From Bradyrhizobium sacchari (GTDB lineage: Bacteria; Pseudomonadota; Alphaproteobacteria; Rhizobiales; Xanthobacteraceae), in assembly GCF_002068095.1 (NCBI RefSeq), contig NZ_LWIG01000054.1, forward strand, positions 10,941 to 74,940: a stretch of DNA of 64,000 nt, in the 5' to 3' direction. Below, piece by piece: positions 31,968 to 40,221 of the stretch (positions are counted from its first letter, which is position 1; each line of letters starts with the position of its first letter). The notes under the pieces were generated by a model. The model saw nothing but the letters and a program-made list of their open reading frames with translations. It did not search any database and was not told the DNA's origin. The translations under genes and the position numbers were made by a program.

Positions 31968-32675
31968 TTGCAATTGCTCGATGTTCCCCAATTGACCGCC
32001 GACGAGATCCTGGCCCGCGTGCTCCATCGCGACGGGCTGATGCTGGTCATCGACAAGCCGGCCGGCCTGCCCGTGCATCGCGGCCCCAAGGGCGGCCCCA
32101 ATCTGGAGGATTCCTTCGACGCGCTCCGCTTTGGCCTGCCGCGGCCGCCGGTGCTGGCCCACCGGCTCGACAAGGATACCTCGGGTTGCCTCGTGCTCGG
32201 CCGCCATCGCAAGGCGACCGCCTCGCTCGGCCTGCTGTTCAAACACGGCAAGATCGGCAAGACCTACTGGACCGTGGTCGAGGGCGGCCCTGCCGAAGAC
32301 GAAGGCATGATCGACATGCCGCTCGGCCGGCTCAATGCCGAACGCGGCTGGTGGCAGAAGCCGGACCCCGAGGGCCAGAAGGCGATCACCAATTGGAAAG
32401 TGATGGGCCGGGGCGACGGCTTCACCTGGCTTGCCATGGAACCGGTGACCGGGCGGACTCATCAATTGCGGGTGCATTCGTCGGCGACCGGGTGGCCGAT
32501 CTTCGGCGATAACATTTACGGCAACGGTCCGCGCTTCGGTGAGCCGAAGCTGCATCTGCACTCCCGCGAGATCGTGGTGCCGATCTCCCGGAACAAGGAA
32601 CCGATCCGCGTGGTGGCACCGGCCCCGCCGCACATGCACGAAAAGCTCCGCGCCTGCGGGTGGAATGGGGAGTAG
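31968..32675 (+). CDS. RluA-family RNA pseudouridine synthase
   Basis: A pseudouridine synthase of about 235 residues. The catalytic Asp is in LAHRLDKDTSGCLVLGR (about residue 66), with DGLMLVIDKPAGLPVH near the start and EPVTGRTHQLRVHSSATGWPIFGDNIYG toward the end, all RluA-family motifs. It lacks an S4 domain. The exact start is unsure: TTG at 31968 and 31974 and TTG 31992 region are in frame and no good ribosome binding site stands out. It is divergent from ftsY (51 bp). The target RNA cannot be read from sequence. Confidence 0.88.
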   Translation: MQLLDVPQLTADEILARVLHRDGLMLVIDKPAGLPVHRGPKGGPNLEDSFDALRFGLPRPPVLAHRLDKDTSGCLVLGRHRKATASLGLLFKHGKIGKTYWTVVEGGPAEDEGMIDMPLGRLNAERGWWQKPDPEGQKAITNWKVMGRGDGFTWLAMEPVTGRTHQLRVHSSATGWPIFGDNIYGNGPRFGEPKLHLHSREIVVPISRNKEPIRVVAPAPPHMHEKLRACGWNGE

Positions 32676-32692
32676 GCGTAGAACCAGTAGAC

Positions 32693-32800
32693 CCTCATGG
32701 TGTGGAGGCGCGTCAGCGCCGTCTCGAACCATGCAGGCCCGCATCTCGCCTGTGGCCATCCTTCGAGACGCCCGCTTTGCGGGCTCCTCAGGATGAGGAG
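32693..32800. repeat. Intergenic repeat, family G copy 1
   Basis: Begins CCTCATGG and ends CTCAGGATGAGG, with internal pairs GCGCGTCAGCGC, GTCTCGAACCATG and CCTTCGAGACGCCCGC/GCGGGCTCCTC. A diverged copy is at 22874-22954 in the other orientation. Confidence 0.7.
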
Positions 32801-32899
32801 CGGTCGCCCATGGTTTACGAAACGTTCAGGGCTCGCCTCTAATGATAGCGGTTGCTTAGAACAAGCTTCCGTCAATTCGCTCAGGACGAGCCGCGCGTC

Positions 32900-34009
32900 A
32901 TGCCCAAGGCCGAGCTATCGATCATCGACGAGGTCGAATCCGCACTTCGGATCGGCTCGCCGGAAAAGGGCCTGGAAACGGCGCGGCGCGTCACCGACCT
33001 GTTCCTGTCCTCCGCCGGCAGTTTTGACGACGAGCAGATCGCGCTGTTCGACGACGTGCTCGAACGCCTGATCGGCACCATCGAGCTGCGCGCGATTGCG
33101 GACATGGGCGCGCGCGTGGCGCTCGCGGAGATCAGCGCGCAGCTGGCGCCGATCGCGCAGGCACCGCCGTCCGTGATCCGCCGCCTCGCCAACAATGACG
33201 AGATCCGCATTGCCGGGCCCGTGCTGCAGGAATCCGCGCGCCTCGACGATGGCGAGCTGGTGAAGATCGCGGCCAGCAAGGGCGAGCCGCATCTGCTCGC
33301 GGTCGCCGGCCGCTGGTGGCTGAAGGAGATCGTCACCGACGCGCTGCTGGCGCGGCGCTATCCCAGCGTCAGCCGGCGGCTCGCGGCCAATCCCGGCGCG
33401 CGCGTCTCCGGCAACGGCTTTGCAGTCATCGTCGGCCAGGCCGAAAGCGATCCGGAACTCGCGGTGAGCGTCGGCGTCCGTGTCGACCTGCCGTCGGATC
33501 TGCGCCGCCGGCTGATGCGGTCGGCGACGGACGCGGTGCGCACCCGCCTGTTGTCGCGCGCGCCGCCGCATCTGTTCGAGGAGATCCAGAGCGCGATCGC
33601 CGCCGTCACCGTCGGCGTCGAGCGCGAGATGTCCGCTGTCCGCGATTTCGAAGGCGCCAAGCGCGCCATCGCCCATCTCAAGGCCACCGGACAGCTCAAT
33701 GAGGCGACGCTGTCAGGCTTTGCCAGACAGCGGCGCTATGAGGAGACCGCCGCGGCCCTGGCCGCGTTGGCCGGATCGACCGTCGAGGTGATCCGTCCGC
33801 TGATGCAGAGCCTGCGCGAGGACGGCCTCCTGGTGCCGTGCAGGGCGGCGCAGCTCAGCTGGGAGACCACCGTCGCCGTGCTCGAAAGCCGTTTCGCGAC
33901 AGGCGCGATGAAGCCGGCCGATCTCGCGAGAGCGCAGGGCCATTTCGCGCGAATGACGGCGGAGAATGCAAGGCGCACGCTGCGGTTCTGGCAGGTGCGG
34001 GCGTCGTAG
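32900..34009 (+). CDS. DUF2336 domain-containing protein
   Basis: A 369-residue protein of the DUF2336 family (alphaproteobacterial, helical-repeat-like, function unknown). The chosen start is ATG 32900 (MPKAELSIIDEVESAL). The body has repeated helical units such as RRLANNDEIRIAGPVLQESARLDDGELVKIAASKGEPHLLAVA and RRYPSVSRRLAANPGARVSGNGFAVIVGQA, resembling HEAT-like repeats. No membrane segment or signal. An upstream in-frame start exists at 32852 but lies in repeat-derived sequence. Single-gene unit between repeats. Confidence 0.75.
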   Translation: MPKAELSIIDEVESALRIGSPEKGLETARRVTDLFLSSAGSFDDEQIALFDDVLERLIGTIELRAIADMGARVALAEISAQLAPIAQAPPSVIRRLANNDEIRIAGPVLQESARLDDGELVKIAASKGEPHLLAVAGRWWLKEIVTDALLARRYPSVSRRLAANPGARVSGNGFAVIVGQAESDPELAVSVGVRVDLPSDLRRRLMRSATDAVRTRLLSRAPPHLFEEIQSAIAAVTVGVEREMSAVRDFEGAKRAIAHLKATGQLNEATLSGFARQRRYEETAAALAALAGSTVEVIRPLMQSLREDGLLVPCRAAQLSWETTVAVLESRFATGAMKPADLARAQGHFARMTAENARRTLRFWQVRAS

Positions 34010-34049
34010 GACGCGCGCGTTTGGGCACGCTGCGTTCACAGTCCTAGTG

Positions 34050-34189
34050 TCGTCCCGGCGAAGGCCGGGACCCATAACCACAGGGAGCAGTTTGGCCAGG
34101 GCTAGCAGTTGCTCTGCTCTGTTGGGACAAGCACCGCGCATCACCGATGGATCACGCGGTATGGATCCCGGCCCTTCGCCGGGACGACA
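34050..34189. repeat. Intergenic palindromic repeat, family D copy 1
   Basis: Left arm TCGTCCCGGCGAAGGCCGGG followed by ACCCATAACCAC; right arm ATCCCGGCCCTTCGCCGGGA ending CGAC. It separates convergent genes. The second copy is at 42714-42849. Confidence 0.85.
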
Positions 34190-34226
34190 TTGGGGAAGCA
34201 GCGCGTCGCGACTCCCCACAGTCGGC

Positions 34227-35480
34227 TTACGTCGTCAGCCGCCCGCCATCACTGCCGGCAATCGCCCGCGGCACAACACTCCCCACCCGCTCACCTGCAA
34301 TCGCCACCGGCAGATAATGCTCCGAGCGGCCCTGCCCGTCGCTCTCGATCAGCACCTCGCGCGTCGCGCCGATCTCGGCTTGCAGCCGCTGCCGCAGCGC
34401 TGCCTCACCGGCTGCACGCAACCGCTTCGCGCGGTCCTTGATCACGCCGCCCGCAACCTGCGGCATCCGCGCGGCCGGCGTGCCGGGGCGCGGAGAATAA
34501 GGGAAGACGTGCAGGAACGTCAGGCCGCACTCCTCGACCAGATCGAGCGAGCGCGAGAACATCTCCTCGGTCTCGGTCGGAAAGCCTGCGATGATGTCGG
34601 CGCCGAAGGCGACATCGGGACGCAGGCGGCGCACCTGGTCGCAGAAGGCGATCGCATCCTGCCGCGCATGCCGCCGCTTCATGCGTTTCAGGATCATGTC
34701 GTCGCCAGACTGCAGCGACAGATGCAGATGCGGCATCAGCCGCGCATCCTCGGCGATGGCGTCGAGCAGGTCGTTATCGGCCTCGATCGAATCGATCGAG
34801 GAGATGCGCAGGCGCCTCAAGTCCGGCACATGCCGCAAAATCTGCTTCGTCAGCATGCCGAGCTTCGGTGCGCCGGGCAAATCGGCGCCATAGCTGGTGA
34901 GATCGACGCCGGTCAGCACGATCTCGGCATGGCCGCGCGCCACGAGCGCCCGCACCTGCTCGACCACCGCGCCCATCGGCACCGAACGCGAATTGCCGCG
35001 GCCGAACGGAATGATGCAGAACGTGCAGCGATGGTCGCAGCCGTTCTGCACCTGCACGAACACGCGCGGCAGGCCGCTGGCAAAGCCGTCGATCAGATGC
35101 GGCGCCATCTCCCGGACCGCCATGATATCGCTAACGGCGATCTTTTCGCTGGCGCCGAGATCAAAGGCCGCGCGCGCCTCGCGCCAGGCATCGCCGCGCA
35201 TCTTGTCGTCATTGCCGACGACGCGATCGACCTCGGCCATGTCGGCGAACATCTGGCTTTGCGTCTGCGCCGCGCAGCCGGTGACGACAATGCGCGCCTC
35301 GGGGCGCTCGCGCTTCAGCTTGCGGATCGATTGGCGCGCCTGCGCCACCGCCTCGTTGGTGACGGCGCAGCTATTGATGACGATGGTGTCGGAAAGCCCC
35401 GCGCCTTCTGCCTCGCGGCGCATCACCTCGGCCTCGAAGGCGTTGAGGCGGCAGCCGAAGGTGACGATGTCGACAGCCAT
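34227..35480 (-). CDS. mtaB: tRNA t6A37 methylthiotransferase MtaB
   Basis: MtaB is a radical-SAM enzyme that converts t6A37 to ms2t6A37 in tRNAs reading ANN codons. The 417 residues begin [20 protein letters not shown], the N-terminal UPF0004 domain that binds an auxiliary [4Fe-4S] cluster (Cys10, Cys in INSCAVTNEA and VTGCAAQTQ). The radical SAM motif CxxxCxxC is in NGCDHRCTFCIIPFGRG. The C-terminal TRAM-like region is short. It starts on the last base of dapF (overlap at 35480) and is therefore cotranscribed with it. Confidence 0.93.
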   Translation of the reverse strand: MAVDIVTFGCRLNAFEAEVMRREAEGAGLSDTIVINSCAVTNEAVAQARQSIRKLKRERPEARIVVTGCAAQTQSQMFADMAEVDRVVGNDDKMRGDAWREARAAFDLGASEKIAVSDIMAVREMAPHLIDGFASGLPRVFVQVQNGCDHRCTFCIIPFGRGNSRSVPMGAVVEQVRALVARGHAEIVLTGVDLTSYGADLPGAPKLGMLTKQILRHVPDLRRLRISSIDSIEADNDLLDAIAEDARLMPHLHLSLQSGDDMILKRMKRRHARQDAIAFCDQVRRLRPDVAFGADIIAGFPTETEEMFSRSLDLVEECGLTFLHVFPYSPRPGTPAARMPQVAGGVIKDRAKRLRAAGEAALRQRLQAEIGATREVLIESDGQGRSEHYLPVAIAGERVGSVVPRAIAGSDGGRLTT

Positions 35481-36352
35481 CAGCCGACCGGCGCGAACAG
35501 CGCCGGATCGAACTGGCCCTCATATTCGAAGGTCGCCGTGCCCGTCATCAGCACATGGTCGTCGCGCTCGCGCCATTCGATGCCGAGCTTGCCGCCGGGC
35601 AGCGTGATCTCGACCTTTCGCTCGGCGCGCTTCAGCCGCGCGGCCGCAACCGCCGTCGCGCAGGCCGCCGAGCCGCAGGCCCGGGTCAGGCCGGCGCCGC
35701 GCTCCCAGGTGCGGATGGTGATGTGCTCGCGATCGACGATATGGGCGAGCGTGATGTTGGCGCGCTCGGGGAAGATCGGATGGTTTTCGAGCAGCGGACC
35801 GAAGCGGCCGAGATCGTAGGCGTTGACGTCGTCCACCCAGAACACCGCGTGCGGATTGCCCATGCTCACCGCTGACGGTGAATGCAGGATCGGATTGTCG
35901 ATCGGCCCGATCTGCAATTCGATGTAGCGGGTGTCGCGAAACTCTTCCGCCAGCGGAATGTCCTGCCAGCCGAACTTCGGCGCGCCCATGTCGACGGTGT
36001 AGAGATCGGGCGCCGGACCCTGCCAGGCATTGAGCAGGCCGGCCGCCGTCTCGAACGTCGCCGTGGTCTGGCCGGTCTTCTCGAAGATGCGGCGGACCAC
36101 GCAGCGCATGCCGTTGCCGCAGGCGCCGGCCTCGGAGCCGTCATTGTTGTAGATGCTGATGAAGGCCTCGGTGCCGTCAAGCCGGGGCTTCTGCAGCACC
36201 ATGAGCTGGTCGTAGGGCACGCCCTGCGCGGACGCCACGGCGCGGGCGTCGTCGGGCGTGACCTTTGAGGTGGAATCGCGCATGTCGACAACGACGATCT
36301 CGTTGCCGATGCCGTTCATCTTGGCAAATGCGTGGTTGGCCAGCGCGCTCAT
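35480..36352 (-). CDS. dapF: Diaminopimelate epimerase
   Basis: DapF converts LL- to meso-diaminopimelate for lysine and peptidoglycan synthesis. The 290-residue protein has the substrate motif [13 protein letters not shown] near the start, the first catalytic Cys in [13 protein letters not shown] (about residue 78) and the second in [14 protein letters not shown] (about residue 228). Length is normal. It overlaps mtaB downstream by one base. Confidence 0.95.
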   Translation of the reverse strand: MSALANHAFAKMNGIGNEIVVVDMRDSTSKVTPDDARAVASAQGVPYDQLMVLQKPRLDGTEAFISIYNNDGSEAGACGNGMRCVVRRIFEKTGQTTATFETAAGLLNAWQGPAPDLYTVDMGAPKFGWQDIPLAEEFRDTRYIELQIGPIDNPILHSPSAVSMGNPHAVFWVDDVNAYDLGRFGPLLENHPIFPERANITLAHIVDREHITIRTWERGAGLTRACGSAACATAVAAARLKRAERKVEITLPGGKLGIEWRERDDHVLMTGTATFEYEGQFDPALFAPVG

Positions 36353-36518
36353 GAAAATTCCCGAATTTCGCCTGCCTTATATGGCGATCCTTGCCCGCTT
36401 GGCCAGTGATTTGCCGCCGCGAGCAGGACATCTGCCATGACGCATCTGTCATGGGACGAATTCGGCGCTCGCGTGTTAGAACGGCGCGGTTCGCGTGAAC
36501 GGGGATGCGCGGCCGGGT

Positions 36519-36575
36519 TAAGGCCTTGGTGGGTAAGGCCTTGATGATTTAAGGCCCTGGCGAACCACGGCCTTG
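36519..36575 (+). promoter_or_regulatory. Iterated TAAGGCCTT boxes upstream of the exported GyrI-like gene
   Basis: TAAGGCCTTGG (36519), TAAGGCCTTGA (36534), TAAGGCCCTGG (36550) and a weaker ACGGCCTTGG (about 36567) repeat with a 15-16 bp period, just before the gene start at 36587. The core AAGGCCTT is itself a palindrome. They could be operator iterons or a short tandem expansion. Confidence 0.45.
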
Positions 36576-36586
36576 GGGAGAATAAA

Positions 36587-37363
36587 ATGAACAGTTTTCG
36601 TCGTCTTGTTCTGGCCGCGCTGATCCCGGCAGCGGCCTTGTCGCTTGGTTTATCCGGCGCTCTGGCGCAGTCCCCGAGCCCGGCCGCCTCGGCAAGCCCT
36701 TCTACGACAAGCCCTTCGCCAGCCCCGTCGGCCTCGCCCGCCCCGGCCGCGAGCGCGTTGCCCGCCCCGGCCGCAACGCCATCGCCGGCGGCCAGCGCCT
36801 CTCCCGCGCCTGCAGCCTCGCCATCACCCGCAGCCAGCGCCTCCCCCAGCCCGCAGACCCCGCCGCCCGCTGCGGCCGCGACGCCACCTCCGGTGCAGAC
36901 CGCCGACCCCTTCGGCCTCGAGACGACGCTCGAGCCGAAGAAGGTCGTGATGGTCAAGGGCACCGCCAATTGGGATTCCGCCTTCGACACGCTGATCGAC
37001 GCCTTCAAGGCGCTCAATACGCTGCTGGACAAGCAGGGCATCAAGCACGCCGGCAACTCGATGATCGTCTACACCTCGACGGACGACACCGGCTTCACCT
37101 TCCTCGCAGAGATCCCGGTCGAGCAGGACCCCAAGAACCTGCCCAAGGACATGAGCATCGGCAAATCGCCGGAGGGCAAGGCGCTGAAATTCGTCCATCG
37201 CGGCTCCTACGACAACATGGACAACACTTATGAGGCGATCACCAATCACCTCGACGACAAGAGGCTGGAAGCCAAGGACACCTTCATCGAGGAGTACCTC
37301 ACCGATCCCCTGAAGACGGCCGAGGACAAGCTCGTGATCAACGTTTTCGTACCCCTGAAGTGA
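36587..37363 (+). CDS. Exported protein with Pro/Ala/Ser-rich linker and GyrI-like domain
   Basis: A 258-residue protein. Residues 1-26 form a signal peptide (SFRRLVLAALIPAAALSLGLSGALA, cleavage before QSPSP). Residues about 27-103 are almost only Pro, Ala and Ser (repeats of PSPAASASP type), a probable wall- or periplasm-spanning flexible linker. The C-terminal 150 residues (FGLETTLEPKKVVMVKGTANWDSAFDTLIDAF, then GFTFLAEIPVEQ, KFVHRGSYDNMDNTYEAITNHL, EEYLTDP) resemble the GyrI-like/AraC effector-binding fold, with the family's Glu and EEYLTDP ending. Such domains are usually cytoplasmic. Followed directly by the SIMPL-domain gene (5 bp gap), so probably an operon. Confidence 0.72.
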   Translation: MNSFRRLVLAALIPAAALSLGLSGALAQSPSPAASASPSTTSPSPAPSASPAPAASALPAPAATPSPAASASPAPAASPSPAASASPSPQTPPPAAAATPPPVQTADPFGLETTLEPKKVVMVKGTANWDSAFDTLIDAFKALNTLLDKQGIKHAGNSMIVYTSTDDTGFTFLAEIPVEQDPKNLPKDMSIGKSPEGKALKFVHRGSYDNMDNTYEAITNHLDDKRLEAKDTFIEEYLTDPLKTAEDKLVINVFVPLK

Positions 37364-37368
37364 GATTG

Positions 37369-38082
37369 ATGAAAAAGCCTGCCGTACTTGCTGCCGTACT
37401 CGCCGCCGTCCTTGCCACCACTTTGCTGGCCGCGCCCGCGCGCGCCGACGATTTTCCCGCCGCGATCTCGGTGAGCGGCGAAGCCACCGTCTCGGTGGTG
37501 CCGGACCTCGCGCAGATCGACGCAGGCGTCGCGAGCGACGCCAAGACGGCGAAGGAAGCCTCCGATGCCAACAACGCCGCGATGGGCAAGGTGCTGCTGG
37601 CGCTGAAGAGCGCCGGCATCGCCGAGAAGGACTACCAGACCTCGCGGCTGTCGCTGCAGCCGCAATACGGCCAGAACAAATCCACCGGCGCGTCGCCCGT
37701 GGTCGGCTTCCGCGCCTCCAACCGCGTCACGGTGAAGATCCGCGACGTGACCAAGGCGGCCGGCGTCATCGACACGCTGGTCAGCGCCGGTGCCAACGAT
37801 ATCGGCAACATCTCGTTCGAGGTGACGCAGGCCTCAAAACTGCTCGACGATGCCCGCGAGCAGGCGGTGGCGGACGCGCGCCGCAAGGCCGAGATCTATG
37901 CGAAGGCCACTGGCGTGACGCTGGGCGCGCCGCTCAGCGTCTCCGAGGGCGGCGCGCCGGTGCCGCTGTTCAAGGCGCGGATTGCGACGGCCCCGATGGC
38001 GGCGCCCGCCGCGGTCGCGCCCGGCGAGGAGACGCTGTCGGTGACGGTGAATGTGAGCTGGGCGATCAAGGCCGGGCAATAG
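37369..38082 (+). CDS. SIMPL-domain (DUF541) periplasmic protein
   Basis: A 237-residue SIMPL/DUF541 protein, a family of exported proteins of uncertain role (BP26 of Brucella belongs to it and forms channel-like multimers). The signal peptide is KKPAVLAAVLAAVLATTLLAAPARA, cleaved before DDFP. The core ISVSGEATVSVVPDLAQIDAGV and the ending VTVNVSWAIK are typical. Start ATG 37369 is 5 bp past the preceding stop. Length agrees with BP26-like members. Confidence 0.85.
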   Translation: MKKPAVLAAVLAAVLATTLLAAPARADDFPAAISVSGEATVSVVPDLAQIDAGVASDAKTAKEASDANNAAMGKVLLALKSAGIAEKDYQTSRLSLQPQYGQNKSTGASPVVGFRASNRVTVKIRDVTKAAGVIDTLVSAGANDIGNISFEVTQASKLLDDAREQAVADARRKAEIYAKATGVTLGAPLSVSEGGAPVPLFKARIATAPMAAPAAVAPGEETLSVTVNVSWAIKAGQ

Positions 38083-38118
38083 TCTCGTTCGTAAGAGGCA
38101 CGTCGGCGCAAGACCTAA

Positions 38119-38551
38119 TCAGTCATTCGCGCTGATATCTGTAAAAAGGAACCCCGCCGGCGTCTTGGTAAAGACGAAGATGAGCTCGCCGCAGAAGATG
38201 AAGTAACTGTCGTTCTTATAATCATCGCGATCGTAGACGGCCTTACCGCGCTGGATACACGCGCGATTTTTTGCCGTGAACGAGGTCCGATAGGTCTTGG
38301 CGCCAAATTGCGCGGCGTCGCGAATTGCGTTGTCGTTCATGAACGGCAATCGTGTCATACCGGCGACGGCGGCGGAATCGTTTGCCTTCAGCGCCGCGCG
38401 AAACTTCTCGATGAAGCCATCGAACTCCTTCTGCAAGGCAGGAGAAGCGACGGCATTCTTCGCCTGGGCGACGGCTGGAGCAAGGTTCACAAGAGCGGTT
38501 GCAAGCACAATTCTCAGCAAAAGTCCCACAGGCCGGTTCCATCCATCGATC
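38119..38551 (-). CDS. Small exported hypothetical protein
   Basis: A 144-residue protein with a signal-like N-terminus (RPVGLLLRIVLATALVNLAPAVAQA) and a soluble part starting KNAVASPALQKEFDGFIEKFRAALKANDSAAVAGMTRLPFM, a pattern seen in small periplasmic proteins with a DUF4440/SnoaL-like or similar fold, though I cannot assign one. Two Cys (ACIQRG and FIFCGEL) could form a disulfide. The start is a TTG (38551-38553) with GGAAGA eight bases upstream. It is convergent with the SIMPL gene. Confidence 0.62.
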
Positions 38552-38704
38552 AATCAAGGTCTTCCGACCGAAACAAATTCATGGTGTTTTGTTGCGTCAG
38601 GGGCTTTCTGGTTCAACGGCGCAGAGTCGCACGCACTTGTCGCGATAGGAGCAAAGCGGACATTGCTTTCGTCGCATCGCGCGCCGGGTTTATGGGGACA
38701 CGAG

Positions 38705-39769
38705 CTAAATCTCCACGACCTGCCCGGGCTTCATCGCCACGAACTTCTCCTGCGGAATCTTTGCCGCTTCGAGCGCTTCCACCAGCGCTTTCGCCGGCGC
38801 GTCGATTGCTTCGTCAGTGAGCTGGAACGTGCCGTGGTGATGCCCGAGCGCGGCCTCGGCGCCGCAATCGGCCAGCGCCTTCACCGCGTCCTCGGGATTC
38901 ATGTGCTGGTCGCGCATGAACCAGCGTGGCTCATAGGCGCCGATGGGGAGGATGGCGAGACGCAGCTTGCCGTGCTTCTCGGCGACGCGGCGGAAATGCC
39001 GGCCGTCGCCATAGCCGGAATCGCAGACCACGTAGATCTTCCCGGCCGGCGTCTCCAGGACGAAACTCGCCCACAGCGCCTTGTTGCGGTCGAACAGGCC
39101 GCGCGCGGTCCAGTGCCGGGTCGGCACCAGATGCACGGCAACGCCTTCGCCGAGCTCGACGCGGTCGTGCCAGTCGAACGCTTCCGCCCTGATCGAGGGA
39201 TCGACGCCGCGCATCGTCACGTCGTTGCCGAGCGGGGTCACGACGCGCGGGCCAAAGTTCTTCGCGAGGCGCGACAGCGTCGCCATGTCGAGATGATCGT
39301 AGTGGCCATGCGAGACCAACACGACGTCGACCTTCGGCAGCTTCTCGAAGGCGATGCCGGGATCATTGTGCCGCTTCGGCCCCGCCCAGCCGACCGGCGA
39401 GACCCGCGAGGACCAGACGGGATCGACCAGGATGTTGAGGCCGCCGGCCTGGATCAGCCAGCTGGCATGCCCGACGAAGGAGAGCCGCACCTTGCCGCCA
39501 TCGACCCGCTCCGGCGGGGTGTCGGCATGGGGGCTCGGAGCCCAGTCCGGCCAGGCCGCCCGTTGCCGCTTGCCGCTGAACTGCCAGCGCAGCACCTCTC
39601 GCAGCGATTTCGGCGGCGCCCCGTCCGGATCGAAGAATTGCAGGCCGTTGAAATGGTCGGAGGCGGGGCCGTCATAGGTCTTCATGCGAGACATCCAGAG
39701 GGAGGGGACGCCGACCAGGGCACCGGCTCCGGCGAGCAGTCCGAAAAGGCGGCGGCGGGTGACCGGCAC
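38705..39769 (-). CDS. MBL-fold metallohydrolase (NAPE-PLD/UlaG-like)
   Basis: A 354-residue metallo-beta-lactamase-fold hydrolase. The metal motif HGHYDHLD is at about residue 155; other ligands lie in PTRHWTARG, VCDSGYGDG and ALGHHHGTF. The arrangement DPVWSSRVSPVGWAGPKRHNDPGI is characteristic of the N-acyl-phosphatidylethanolamine phospholipase D-like group. The N-terminus (PVTRRRLFGLLAGAGALVGVPSLWM) looks like a twin-arginine signal or signal anchor, so it may act in the periplasm. Substrate unknown. Confidence 0.82.
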   Translation of the reverse strand: MPVTRRRLFGLLAGAGALVGVPSLWMSRMKTYDGPASDHFNGLQFFDPDGAPPKSLREVLRWQFSGKRQRAAWPDWAPSPHADTPPERVDGGKVRLSFVGHASWLIQAGGLNILVDPVWSSRVSPVGWAGPKRHNDPGIAFEKLPKVDVVLVSHGHYDHLDMATLSRLAKNFGPRVVTPLGNDVTMRGVDPSIRAEAFDWHDRVELGEGVAVHLVPTRHWTARGLFDRNKALWASFVLETPAGKIYVVCDSGYGDGRHFRRVAEKHGKLRLAILPIGAYEPRWFMRDQHMNPEDAVKALADCGAEAALGHHHGTFQLTDEAIDAPAKALVEALEAAKIPQEKFVAMKPGQVVEI

Positions 39770-39910
39770 GGGCGGGCTTCTAGGGATGGTCGGGGTGGCA
39801 AGTCATTACCGCCTATATGGGCAGGGCGGCGCAAAAAGGAACCCATCGACAAAAGGGACATAATTTCAGAGCCTTGCCCTGGCAAACACCTGCCGGCGCC
39901 CTAACTTTCC

Positions 39911-39939
39911 TTGACTTTTGGGCGGGAGCGGCGTTTAAC
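39911..39939 (+). promoter_or_regulatory. Probable sigma-70-type promoter for the ffh cluster
   Basis: TTGACT at 39911-39916 and TTTAAC at 39934-39939 with a 17-bp spacer. It would give a leader of roughly 275 nt before ffh, containing the family B repeat copy at 40070-40168. The rest of the 450-bp gap holds no gene I can support. Confidence 0.5.
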
Positions 39940-40069
39940 CCCGCCACTTTCTCGGAAAGGCTTTCTTTTCGACCCGCCGACCGGCCCGCGAGGCCGGAGG
40001 TCAACGCCCGACAGCGCTGTGCGCCCTCGGGCGCAAAGGTGTTTGGAAGATCGTTTGCCCAAGGAAGTG

Positions 40070-40168
40070 GTCATCCCCCGCGAAGGCGGGGGATCCAGGA
40101 CTCCGAGACAGCTCGGCTGGAACCGAGGAGCCGCGGCGTACTGGATGCCCGCCTTCGCGGGGCATGAC
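40070..40168. repeat. Intergenic palindromic repeat, family B copy 3
   Basis: Arms GGTCATCCCCCGCGAAGGCG and CGCCTTCGCGGGGCATGAC, core GCGGCGTACTGGAT. Lies in the probable leader of ffh, about 50 bp before the start codon. Confidence 0.85.
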
Positions 40169-40221
40169 AGCGGAGAGTAGCGGCGCGCCCCTCACTCGGG
40201 GACAGCAACAGGACAACGGCA

